This document shows positions 23,668 to 31,279 of a stretch of DNA of 55,133 nucleotides, piece after piece. Source of the stretch: Donghicola sp041224595 (GTDB lineage: Bacteria; Pseudomonadota; Alphaproteobacteria; Rhodobacterales; Rhodobacteraceae); contig NZ_JBGFGN010000105.1 of NCBI RefSeq assembly GCF_041224595.1, forward strand, positions 1 through 55,133, given 5' to 3'. Positions within the stretch are counted from its first letter, which is position 1, and every line of letters starts with the position of its first letter. Position numbers and translations under genes: made by a program. The notes under the pieces are model-generated. The model made no database searches and was not told the DNA's origin. It saw only the letters and a program-made list of their open reading frames with translations.

Positions 23668-24702
23668 ATGAGCAGACCTACACCCCCAACCTACAGGACC
23701 AGGAACTGGCCAGCCTATAACGAAGCGCTCAAGCGCCGAGGTTCGCTGACGATCCATTGACCGGCAGGGCATTCGGGAGGAATGTCCCGAGAGGTTGGTT
23801 CGACCCCGAGATGAGCTGGGATGGAGTGCCGACGGGCAGGCGTGGCCGCCATCAGAGCTATAGCGACGCCGCCATACAGACTTGCCTCTCGATGAAGGGT
23901 AAAGGGCGTCCCGGAAGTGATCCAGTGGATCAATTCAGCCCTGAACAGGTGGAGCCCCGGGCTGTTCGGGATGGCCCTCCGGCAGACAACCGGGTTCGTC
24001 GAAAGCCTCCTTCGACTGGCAGGGCTGGACTAGAAAGTGCCGGACTTCAGCACGTTGTCGCGCCGCCAGAAGACGCTGGCCGTCAATATCCCGTATCGCG
24101 GCTCCAAGGGGCCGCTGCACCTGCTGATCGACAGCACCGGCATCAAGGTCGAGGGCGAAGGAGAATGGCACGCCCGCAAGCATGGTGGCCGGAAACGTCG
24201 CGTCTGGCGCAAGATCCACCTCGGGATTGATGAGGAAACGCTGGAGATCCGGTCTGTTGAGATCACCGGGAGCCACATTGGCGATGCACCGGTTTTGCCC
24301 GACCTGCTCGGCCAGATCCCGGCGGACCAGGAAATCGGCAGTGTCACGGCAGATGGGGCCTACGACACACGCAAATGCCACGATGCCATCGCTGACCGCG
24401 GCGCCCACGCCGTCATCCCGCCCCGCAAGAACGCCAAGCCATGGAAGACCGTCACCGCTGGCGCGGTCGCCCGAAACGAGGCCCTGCGCACATCAAAATA
24501 CCTCGGCCGCGCCCTGTGGCGACGATGGAGCGGATACCACCGCCGAAGCCGCGTCGAAACGAAAATGCATTGTGTCAAACTGCTGGGTCAGCGGCTCACG
24601 GCGCGGGACTTCGACCGACAGGTCGCCGAGCTCTAGGTCCGCATCGCCGTGCTCAACCGCTATACCGCGCTTGGCATACCCGTCACGGAAGCCATGGGAT
24701 AA
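23668..24702 (+). pseudogene. IS5-family transposase, multiply disrupted
   Basis: Family pieces appear in order but in changing frames: YRTRNWPAYNEALKRRGSLT, then about 40 inserted bases, WFDPEMSWDGVPTGRRGR, SYSDAAIQTCL, a frameshift, FGMALRQTTGFVESLL, a TAG where Trp belongs, VPDFSTLSRRQKTLAVNIPY, LLIDSTGIKVEG (catalytic Asp), VTADGAYDTRKC (second Asp), RRSRVETKMHCVKLLGQRL (catalytic Glu), and another TAG at 24634-24636 before VRIAVLNRYTALGIPVTEAMG. At least four lesions; inactive. Confidence 0.9.
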
Positions 24703-24751
24703 GTCCGTCCGGGGAAAGGGGACCCTCGGCCATCACCCGATTTGTGCAACA

Positions 24752-24994
24752 TGTATAACCGCCCCTTGCGCAAGAGGGTTTTCGAGATGTTTCGCGCGAT
24801 GTCAGGTGCTGACATGTATCCGGCCTCAGATATGCCGCGGGCCCGTATGGTGTTCGAAGGTCGGGTCCAGATCAAAGCCGCGTGCTCGATGGCACTCTGT
24901 TGCACACTGGTTCTCCCGATCCCGTCTCACGACTGTTGTGCCAAACTGCTCTTTGCCCTCTTCCGCTCCGACGTCCTCGCGACCTACAGCGGGC
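24752..24994 (-). ncRNA. Candidate bridge (seek) RNA region of the IS110-type element
   Basis: Non-coding DNA downstream of the transposase, where IS1111-type elements encode their guide RNA (family knowledge). On the minus strand it contains TGTGCAACAGAG (from 24906 to 24895), identical to 12 bases of the insertion target spanning the CA core. Downstream, GGCTTTG (24879 to 24873) can pair with the other target strand CAGAGCC with one G-U pair. These have the layout of left and right target guides. Exact RNA ends are unknown. Confidence 0.6.
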
Positions 24995-26023
24995 TTATGC
25001 CGCCGCAGCCGGAGACTGGTAGACACCGCCGTGGGCCATCAGGGCCCAGACGATCCGCGCCATTTTGTTGGCCAGCGCGACCCGCACCAACATCGGTGGC
25101 TTGCGCGACAGCATGCCGTCCAGCCACGTGCCGGGCTTGGCTGCCGCATGCACATGCCGCTTGATGATGACGCTGTTGGCCCCGATGATGAGCAACCGCC
25201 TCAGGGATCGCTCGCCCATTCTGGTCGTGGCCCCCAGCCGTTGCTTGCCACCGGTCGAATGCTGTCGTGGTACCAGACCAAGCCAGGCCGCAAAATCGCG
25301 GGCCTTGCGGAAGGTCTCGGGCGGTGGGGCCAAGGCCGCGATTGCCGTGGCGATCAACGGACCAATGCCCGGCACTGTCATCAGTCGTCGGGCCACGTTG
25401 TTCTCTTTGGCTCGGCGGGCGATGTCAGCATTCAGTTTCCCGATCTCTGCATCGAGGTTGGCAAGCATCATGATCAGGACCTTCAAAGTGGCGATGGCAT
25501 CGGCGGGTATGCCGCTGTCCGGGTCCTCCACGACGGCGATCAGTTTCGATGTGTTGGCCGCCCCCTGTGGCACAACCTGGCCGAACTCGGTCAGATGACC
25601 ACGCAGGGCGTTAATCGCCTGTGTGCGCTGTCGGATCAGCAACTCCCGGACACGAAAGACCATCGCCGCGCCTTGGGTCTCTTCACTCTTCACTGGCACA
25701 AAGCGCACGGTCGGGCGCACCGCTGCTTCACAGATAGCCTCAGCATCTGCCGCGTCGTTTTTTTGGCGCTTGACGAAGGGCTTGACGTAAGCAGGTGGGA
25801 TCAGCCGAACGGCATGCCCCGATTTGCCTATCTCGCGCGCCCAGTAGTGAGCGCCCCCGCATGCTTCCATGGCGACTACGCAAGGCGGCAGCTGGCTGAA
25901 AAACTTCAACACCTGCGTTCGCCTCAGCTTCTTGCGCAAAACTGCACGGCCCGCGCCGTCCGCTCCGTGGACCTGAAAAACATTCTTCGCCAGATCGACT
26001 CCGACCGTGATACTCTCCGACAT
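24995..26023 (-). CDS. IS110-family transposase (DEDD, Transposase_20)
   Basis: A 342-residue recombinase. The N-terminal RuvC-like DEDD domain has Asp in GVDLAKNVFQVHG (near 9), Glu in VVAMEACGGAHYW (near 53) and the Asp pair in KNDAADAEAI (near 91-95). The C-terminal Transposase_20 domain has MTVPGIGPLIATAIAAL with the catalytic Ser region, then FAAWLGLVPRQHSTGG and LRRLLIIGANSVI. Apparently intact and full length, so this IS may be active. It lies in the right inverted repeat of the IS5 element. Enzymes of this family are guided by a bridge RNA. Confidence 0.95.
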   Translation of the reverse strand: MSESITVGVDLAKNVFQVHGADGAGRAVLRKKLRRTQVLKFFSQLPPCVVAMEACGGAHYWAREIGKSGHAVRLIPPAYVKPFVKRQKNDAADAEAICEAAVRPTVRFVPVKSEETQGAAMVFRVRELLIRQRTQAINALRGHLTEFGQVVPQGAANTSKLIAVVEDPDSGIPADAIATLKVLIMMLANLDAEIGKLNADIARRAKENNVARRLMTVPGIGPLIATAIAALAPPPETFRKARDFAAWLGLVPRQHSTGGKQRLGATTRMGERSLRRLLIIGANSVIIKRHVHAAAKPGTWLDGMLSRKPPMLVRVALANKMARIVWALMAHGGVYQSPAAAA

Positions 26024-26171
26024 GACCCCTCCCCTTTGTGGATCCTCGTAAACTCACCTTGGCACACAGATGCCGCCGGGGGGCGGTTACATCATCAGAG
26101 CCAACCTAAGTTACTGTGACGGTCCTGCACATACATGTAGGAGAAAACGTGGATTGCGCATCGCGTCCTCG

Positions 26172-26201
26172 CTCATGACCCCCCAAAAAAATGGCCATGA
26201 G
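26172..26201. repeat. Inverted repeat near the right island end
   Basis: CTCATGACC (26172-26180) and GGCCATGAG (26193-26201) form an imperfect stem with a loop containing seven A. It lies 10 bp inside the candidate attR and could be a recombinase accessory site or a terminator. Confidence 0.4.
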
Positions 26202-26210
26202 ACCCTTGAC

Positions 26211-26224
26211 ATACCCCCGCCGGA
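26211..26224. repeat. Candidate right attachment site (attR)
   Basis: ATACCCCCGCCGGA, an exact copy of 7945-7958 in the same orientation, 44 bp before the tadA stop codon. Everything to its right is chromosomal housekeeping sequence. Confidence 0.6.
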
Positions 26225-26267
26225 GGCACCGGGCGTCAGCCCAAACAAACCTGTGCGCCGCAGGCGC

Positions 26268-26717
26268 TCATTTTCGCAACTTCGCAAAGAAATCGGCCAG
26301 CAACGCTGCAGATCGCGCTTCGTCGATCCCGTCATAAACCTCGGGCGCATGATGGCACTGGGGGTGACTGAAGATACGCGGCCCCTGCCCCACACCGCCC
26401 GACTTGGGGTCCGAGGCCCCATAATAAAGCCGCCCGATCCGCGCGTTGGAAATTGCCGCCGCGCACATGGGGCACGGCTCCAGTGTCACATACAGATCGC
26501 AGCCCGTCAGGCGCTCCTGCCCTAAAACACGGCAGGCCTCGCGGATCACCAAAACCTCGGCATGAGCGGTGGGGTCGTTCAACTCGCGTGTCCTGTTCCC
26601 AGCCTGCGCGACGACTTCGCCGTCCTGCAACAGCACCGCGCCTACGGGGATTTCTCCTCGGGCGGCGGCGGCCTCGGCTTCGGTCAGGGCGATTTGCATA
26701 TGCGAACGGAAGGTCAT
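26268..26717 (-). CDS. tadA: tRNA-specific adenosine deaminase
   Basis: A 149-residue deaminase that converts A34 to inosine in tRNA-Arg(ACG). Zinc site: His52-Ala-Glu54 (TAHAEVLVIREA) and Pro81-Cys82-Pro83-Met84-Cys85 (LEPCPMCAAAI). Normal length. It is divergent from the pseudouridine synthase. Its 3' end faces the right end of the island, so integration did not disturb its coding region. Confidence 0.96.
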   Translation of the reverse strand: MTFRSHMQIALTEAEAAAARGEIPVGAVLLQDGEVVAQAGNRTRELNDPTAHAEVLVIREACRVLGQERLTGCDLYVTLEPCPMCAAAISNARIGRLYYGASDPKSGGVGQGPRIFSHPQCHHAPEVYDGIDEARSAALLADFFAKLRK

Positions 26718-26780
26718 GGGTTAGGCTTATCTGTAGCGTTCCCCCTTTCGCAATCCACAGAGTTTCGCTAGACGCGCCCA

Positions 26781-27707
26781 ATGACCCAGAAAACACCGCA
26801 AAACCGTCCCCGGCCCGGCAAGCCCGCCCCCAAAGGCTCGTTCAAATCGCGCCCCAAGGCCAAGCCCGCCCCCAAGCCGCAGGCCAAGCCCCAAGCTGGC
26901 ACCCCCGAGGGCGACCGCATCGCCAAAGTTCTGGCACGCGCCGGTGTTGCATCGCGCCGCGAAGCCGAGAAGCTGATCACAGCCGGCGTTGTTACGGTGA
27001 ATGGCAAGGTCATCGACAGCCCCGCGCTGAACGTCACTGCGCGAGACCGCATCACTGTAGACGGCCAACCCTTGGCTGCTGCGGAACCGATGCGCCTGTG
27101 GCTCTATCACAAACCCACGGGCCTCGTGACCACGCACAAGGACGAACAGGGTCGCCCCACCATCTACGAAAACCTGCCCGACGATCTGCCACGGGTGATG
27201 TCTGTCGGCCGCCTCGATTTGAATTCCGAGGGCCTGCTGCTGCTGACCAACGACGGCGAGTTGAAGCGCAAGCTTGAACTGCCCTCGACCGGATGGCTGC
27301 GCAAGTATCGCGTGCGCGTGAACGGCCGCCCCACCGATGCGACGCTGGAGCCCCTGCGCAAAGGCATCGAAGCGGATGGTGAAATCTTCCAGCCCATGAT
27401 CGTGAACCTTGACCGCCAACAGGGCGCGAATGCTTGGCTGACCGTCGGCCTGCGCGAAGGGAAGAATCGCGAGATCCGCCGCGCCATGCAGGAGATCGGG
27501 TTGAACGTGAACCGTCTGCTGCGCGTCAGCTACGGCCCCTTCCAATTGGGTCAACTCAAGGAAGGCGAGGTCGAAGAGGTGCGCCCGCGAATCCTGCGGG
27601 ACCAACTCGGGCTCGGTCCGGCCCCAGAGACCGAGGAAACCCCTGCAAAACCAGGCAAGCCTGCTGCGAAACGCCGCCCGCCCCGCGTGCCGCGCCGCAA
27701 ACCCTGA
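26781..27707 (+). CDS. Pseudouridine synthase, RsuA/RluB/E/F family
   Basis: A 308-residue rRNA pseudouridine synthase. A basic low-complexity N-terminus (RPGKPAPKGSFKSRPKAKPA) precedes an S4 RNA-binding domain (RIAKVLARAGVASRREAEKL). The catalytic domain has the Asp of GRLDLNSEGLLLLTNDG and the GRNREIRR-like GKNREIRRAM motif. A basic Pro-rich tail ends the protein. It is most like RluB, which modifies 23S rRNA helix 89, but the exact site is not certain. Single gene divergent from tadA. Confidence 0.93.
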   Translation: MTQKTPQNRPRPGKPAPKGSFKSRPKAKPAPKPQAKPQAGTPEGDRIAKVLARAGVASRREAEKLITAGVVTVNGKVIDSPALNVTARDRITVDGQPLAAAEPMRLWLYHKPTGLVTTHKDEQGRPTIYENLPDDLPRVMSVGRLDLNSEGLLLLTNDGELKRKLELPSTGWLRKYRVRVNGRPTDATLEPLRKGIEADGEIFQPMIVNLDRQQGANAWLTVGLREGKNREIRRAMQEIGLNVNRLLRVSYGPFQLGQLKEGEVEEVRPRILRDQLGLGPAPETEETPAKPGKPAAKRRPPRVPRRKP

Positions 27708-28050
27708 CTTTTCACAAGTCCTTCATATCTTTTGGGCCCAAGCTGCGCTATGCACCTAGCAGGTGTTCTAGTAAGGCAGAGGTATCGCAATGCTGGCAGC
27801 CGCTCAGATCGGCGTCAGAGATCGGGTGCGCATCACGCGCCCGCGCAGGCGGGTTGCCGCTAGTTGCCTACGGATAAGGCGGGTTTTCCCTACGCTTGGG
27901 GTGAAATCCGCCGGTTTGTTTCCTACCTTGGTAGGTGTGAGACAAAAAGTCATCAACCCAGCCCTGCCCTGTCTCGTCCGCGCAATCGCGCCGGACGCCG
28001 CTCACAGACCGCGTGGGTATCAACAATCATTGCAGCAAGAGAGGTAGAGG
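27708..28050. other. Intergenic region upstream of the xpaC-telA operon
   Basis: About 340 bp. No terminator with a T-run was seen after the pseudouridine synthase gene. A small palindrome CCTACCTTGGTAGG lies at 27922-27935. The 85-codon frame here has unlikely Arg-rich composition. The operon promoter should lie here. Confidence 0.5.
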
Positions 28051-28134
28051 GTGTCCGGCACAACCTTGCAGAAAATTGCGTTTATTCTGTTGTTCATCCT
28101 GATCCTGCGCGTCGCGATCTCGGGGGGTGTGTGA
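28051..28134 (+). CDS. 27-residue membrane peptide leading the xpaC operon
   Basis: GTG 28051 reads MSGTTLQKIAFILLFILILR, then VAISGGV and TGA. It is a single hydrophobic helix with a basic residue near the end. GAGG lies just upstream, and its stop overlaps the next start as TGATG, the sign of translational coupling. It could be a real subunit or a translated leader. Composition supports coding, but the length is too small for certainty. Confidence 0.5.
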   Translation: MSGTTLQKIAFILLFILILRVAISGGV

Positions 28135-29012
28135 TGGCTCAGCGATATGGTGGCGAATTCAGCCCTGATGGCACCCAGACCAGCGCGTCAAAACCCATGA
28201 AGGCGCCAAAGCGCAAGCGCGCGGGCGGACGGGCAAACCTATTGTTCATCGCGCCTTTGCCGATGATCGGGTCGGTCTTTGGCTCTGGTCCCGTTGAAAT
28301 GACCGTCAAACTCGCCGCGATGGGCGCGCTTCTGCTGGCCGCGTGGCTAACCAGAGAGGGCCTGATTGCCGAAGCAGCTTATAACGCGCGACGCATCGCC
28401 CGACGTCCCGCAATCCCGCGCAAGATGTTTGCAGCGGTTTTGATCGGTGTGGGACTCGCACTTGGGACATTCACCGGCGCAGCCAGTGTGATCGAACCTG
28501 TGCTCTACGCGGTTGTCGGGCTGGTGCTGCACGTACTGGCGTTTGGTATCGACCCGCTAAAGGACAAATCAGCCGAGGGCGTCGACACCTTCCAGACCGA
28601 CCGCGTGGCCCGCGCCGTCGAAGAGGCCGAGGCCCATTTGGCCGCCATGTCAGAAGCCGCGCGTCAAACCCGTGATCGACAGATTGAACAACGCGTCAAC
28701 GGCTTTGCCGACACGGCCCGCGATCTGTTCCGCACGGTCGAGGCTGATCCCCGCGACCTGACCTCTGTCCGCAAATACCTGAGCGTCTATTTGCTCGGGG
28801 CCCGCGATGCGACGGTCAAGTACGCTGATCTGGCCGAACGAGCCCCGTCCCAAGAGGCCCGCGCCGACTACCTGTCGCTGCTGGATGACCTGCAACAGAA
28901 TTTCGCCGACCGGACCCGCAAACTTATGGTCAATGACAAAGCCGATCTCGACGTGGAAATCGGGGTGCTTCGCGACCGCCTCGCCCGAGAGGGCATTCGT
29001 CATACCGAGTAA
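28134..29012 (+). CDS. XpaC-family (5-bromo-4-chloroindolyl phosphate hydrolysis) protein
   Basis: A 292-residue membrane-anchored protein. Basic N-terminus, then hydrophobic helices (NLLFIAPLPMIGSVFG, LAAMGALLLAAWLT, MFAAVLIGVGLALGTF, VLYAVVGLVLHVLAFGI), then a charged alpha-helical cytoplasmic domain with LTSVRKYLSVYLLGARDATV typical of XpaC. Despite the name the function is unknown; XpaC genes pair with telA. ATG 28134 is coupled to the preceding peptide, and the reading frame stays open far upstream without meaning. Confidence 0.85.
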   Translation: MAQRYGGEFSPDGTQTSASKPMKAPKRKRAGGRANLLFIAPLPMIGSVFGSGPVEMTVKLAAMGALLLAAWLTREGLIAEAAYNARRIARRPAIPRKMFAAVLIGVGLALGTFTGAASVIEPVLYAVVGLVLHVLAFGIDPLKDKSAEGVDTFQTDRVARAVEEAEAHLAAMSEAARQTRDRQIEQRVNGFADTARDLFRTVEADPRDLTSVRKYLSVYLLGARDATVKYADLAERAPSQEARADYLSLLDDLQQNFADRTRKLMVNDKADLDVEIGVLRDRLAREGIRHTE

Positions 29013-29045
29013 TTTTGTTCAGAGTTCATTTCAGAGGACTGACCC

Positions 29046-30254
29046 ATGACCACCACTCCCACTTCGCAAAAAGCCTACGTCCAAGCAGCCCAAGACCTCA
29101 AAGAGGTTGAACAATTGAACGCGGCCATTCTGCCGCCACCGACCGAAGAGATCGTGCCCTTGGAAACCGCCGACGCCCCTGCTTCTGCTGAAATATCACG
29201 CCGGATGGCGGAACTGGACATGAGCGATTCCAACTCGATCGTCACGTTCGGGTCTGCCGCACAGGCCGAATTGCAGGAAATATCGCAACAAATGCTGGAC
29301 GGCGTCCGCAACAAGGACGTCGGCCCCGCCGGTGACAGCCTGCGTGATATCGTGACCACCATTCGCGGCTTCTCGATCAGCGAGCTGGACATTCGCCGCG
29401 ACCGAAGCTGGTGGGAAAAGCTGCTAGGACGCGCCGCGCCCGCCGCCAAATTCGCCGCGCGCTACGAGACCGTGCAAGAGCAGATCGACAAGATCACTGA
29501 CAACCTGTTGGGCCACGAGCACAAGCTGATGAAGGACATCAAGTCGCTCGACCTGCTATATACCAAGACACTGGAATTCTACGACGAGTTGGCACTGTAT
29601 ATCGCTGCGGGCGAGGCCAAGATCGCCGAGATGGACAGCCAGACCATCCCTGCCAAAGAGGCCGAAGTTCAAGCCGCTGCCGAGAACGAGCAGGTGATCA
29701 AGGCGCAGGAATTGCGCGATTTGCGCGCTGCTCGCGACGACTTGGAACGCCGCGTGCATGACCTGAAGCTCACGCGGCAGGTCACCATGCAGTCCCTGCC
29801 CTCGATCCGTCTTGTGCAGGAGAACGACAAATCGCTGATCACCAAGATCAATTCGACCCTCGTGAACACCGTTCCGCTGTGGGAGACCCAGTTGGCGCAG
29901 GCCGTCACGATCCAGCGCAGCGCCGAAGCGGCTGATGCGATCCGCGGGGCGAATGACCTGACCAACGAATTGCTGACCGCAAACGCTGCGAACCTACGCG
30001 AAACCAACCGCAAGGTACGTCAGGAAATGGAACGCGGTGTCTTTGACATCGAAGCGATCAAGACCGCGAACGCAGATCTTATCGCGACGATCCAAGAAAG
30101 CCTACAGATCGCGGACGAGGGCAAGGCCAAGCGCGCTGCCGCCGAAGCCGACCTGAAGGCGATGGAATCCGAACTGCGTGACACACTGGCGGCAGCCAAA
30201 GCCAAGAAAACTGGCCTTGGTGACACTGCCGCGACCTCCGTCCCTCCTAGCTAA
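29046..30254 (+). CDS. TelA-family toxic anion resistance protein
   Basis: A 402-residue, almost wholly alpha-helical coiled-coil protein of the TelA/YaaN family (Pfam TelA). Seen: GDSLRDIVTTIRGFSISELD, DRSWWEKLLGRAAPAAKF, LMKDIKSLDLLYTKTLEFYD, and VTMQSLPSIRLVQENDKSL. The family is linked to tellurite and antimicrobial resistance by membrane-stress phenotypes; the mechanism is not known. It follows xpaC by 33 bp and precedes the DUF2927 gene, in a conserved membrane-stress operon. Confidence 0.92.
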   Translation: MTTTPTSQKAYVQAAQDLKEVEQLNAAILPPPTEEIVPLETADAPASAEISRRMAELDMSDSNSIVTFGSAAQAELQEISQQMLDGVRNKDVGPAGDSLRDIVTTIRGFSISELDIRRDRSWWEKLLGRAAPAAKFAARYETVQEQIDKITDNLLGHEHKLMKDIKSLDLLYTKTLEFYDELALYIAAGEAKIAEMDSQTIPAKEAEVQAAAENEQVIKAQELRDLRAARDDLERRVHDLKLTRQVTMQSLPSIRLVQENDKSLITKINSTLVNTVPLWETQLAQAVTIQRSAEAADAIRGANDLTNELLTANAANLRETNRKVRQEMERGVFDIEAIKTANADLIATIQESLQIADEGKAKRAAAEADLKAMESELRDTLAAAKAKKTGLGDTAATSVPPS

Positions 30255-30274
30255 CGACCGAAAGGCACTCTGTT

Positions 30275-31255
30275 TTGTTTCGATCTACCAACTGTCTCCG
30301 TTTGTTGACCTCTGCATGTCTCGCTGGATTTGTTCTGGCGGGGTGTGCCCCCAACCCAAGGTCGACCACAGTGACAGTCCCGCGGGCAGCAACGCCCGTC
30401 ACCGACGCAGCCAGAGCGCTTCTGCCTGATCCGAACCCAGAGTACGTGCCCGCAAGCTATACCAGTCGATCTTTGGGCACGTATTACGGACGACTTCAGG
30501 ACCGCTTGCTTACGTCTGGAAAGCTTCGTCAGGATTTGGGCAAGGACATTCCCCTGACTGCCGATCAATTGACCCATGACTTCGTCGAAATTGCACTTAA
30601 GGACGAATATATGCGGGGCGGCTCAGGCACGATGCACAAAAGCCGTGACAGCGTCCTACGCCGCTGGGAAAAGCCCGTGCGGGTCTTTGTTGTGTTTGGC
30701 GCGAGCGTCCCACCCGCAGATCGGAAACGCGCGATGGCGTCGGTCACATCGTACACCAACCGATTGGCCCGCGTGACCGGCCATGACATCAGCATGACCA
30801 CCCGCGAGAATGCCAACTACTACGTGATGTTCATGGGCGAGGATGACCGCCAGCCTTTTGGCGCAAGCCTGGAGCGCGCCATCCCCGAAATGGATCCGGC
30901 AACCATGAACGTGTTCAAATACACCCCGCGCAATCAGCTGTGTGTCGCGCTGACGTTCCGCGATCAGACCAGTAGCCCTCGTTTTGGCAAGGCCCTAGCG
31001 ATGATCCGCGCCGAACATCCGCAGCTGCTGAAAATGTCCTGCCTGCACGAGGAAATGGCACAGGCCTTGGGTCTGCCCAATGACAGCCCCACCGCGCGGC
31101 CTTCGATTTTCAATGACGACGAGGAGTTTGCCCTCCTCACCCGACACGACGAACTCTTGCTCCGCATTCTGTATGATCGCAGACTGCAACCGGGCATGAC
31201 CAAAGCACAAGCTGTCCCGATTGTTCGACAAATCGCGACCGAGTTGCTGGGATAA
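30275..31255 (+). CDS. DUF2927 lipoprotein
   Basis: A 326-residue exported lipoprotein. The signal sequence ends in LAGC (residues 20-23). The DUF2927 body has FVEIALKDEYMRGGSG, RRWEKPVRVFVVFGASV, and CLHEEMAQALGLPNDSPTARPSIFNDDEEF split across the domain; HEE MAQALGL resembles a metalloprotease helix of the HExxxxxG type. Family function is unknown. The start is TTG 30275 with AAAGG ahead; it is the only start that retains the signal peptide. It is 20 bp after telA. Confidence 0.85.
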   Translation: MFRSTNCLRLLTSACLAGFVLAGCAPNPRSTTVTVPRAATPVTDAARALLPDPNPEYVPASYTSRSLGTYYGRLQDRLLTSGKLRQDLGKDIPLTADQLTHDFVEIALKDEYMRGGSGTMHKSRDSVLRRWEKPVRVFVVFGASVPPADRKRAMASVTSYTNRLARVTGHDISMTTRENANYYVMFMGEDDRQPFGASLERAIPEMDPATMNVFKYTPRNQLCVALTFRDQTSSPRFGKALAMIRAEHPQLLKMSCLHEEMAQALGLPNDSPTARPSIFNDDEEFALLTRHDELLLRILYDRRLQPGMTKAQAVPIVRQIATELLG

Positions 31256-31279
31256 TACTTATCAGAAGGACCTCGCATT

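Larger units (their letters stand above)
24750..26097 (-). mobile_element. IS110/IS1111-type insertion sequence
   Basis: About 1.35 kb between two CA dinucleotides (24750-24751 and 26096-26097) that coincide with the break in the IS5 right repeat. Subterminal inverted repeats TAACCGCCCC (24755-24764) and GGGGCGGTTA (26080-26089) are typical of the IS1111 subgroup. The transposase gene lies on the minus strand with about 240 bp of non-coding DNA after it. Confidence 0.85.
23605..26102 (+). mobile_element. IS5-family element, interrupted by an IS110-family element
   Basis: The left inverted repeat is at 23605-23631 (starts GGCTCTGTTGCACAAATCGG). The right repeat is split: its inner 22 bases are at 24730-24751 and its outer GAGCC at 26098-26102. 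Rejoined, the repeats match at 26 of 27 positions. No clear target-site duplication is seen outside. The transposase is decayed. Confidence 0.85.
7945..26224. mobile_element. Integrative and mobilisable genomic island (about 18.3 kb)
   Basis: The island runs from the 14-bp repeat at 7945-7958 to its copy at 26211-26224. It has an integrase at one end, an AlpA-like regulator, mobilisation genes, several IS remnants and AT-richer cargo, between ordinary housekeeping genes (gatC and tadA). There are no conjugation (mating-pair) genes, so transfer would depend on a helper. Boundaries are inferred from the repeat and gene content. Joining the outer flanks at the repeat restores a continuous motif, CTTTGCTAAAATA running into CCCCCGCCGGAGGCA. 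Confidence 0.75.

Noticed and set aside
24798..24819. Donor guide loop of the bridge RNA as a firm call
   Set aside because: CATGTAT matches the left element end, but the partner match is only five bases and the order of the two segments is opposite to the target loop; kept only as a hint.
8000..26200. A tRNA gene as the integration site of the island
   Set aside because: P4-type integrases often use tRNA genes, but no tRNA or tRNA fragment was seen at either end.
27790..28047. An 85-codon frame before the xpaC operon
   Set aside because: Arg/Pro-rich composition typical of chance frames in GC-rich DNA; no ribosome binding site.
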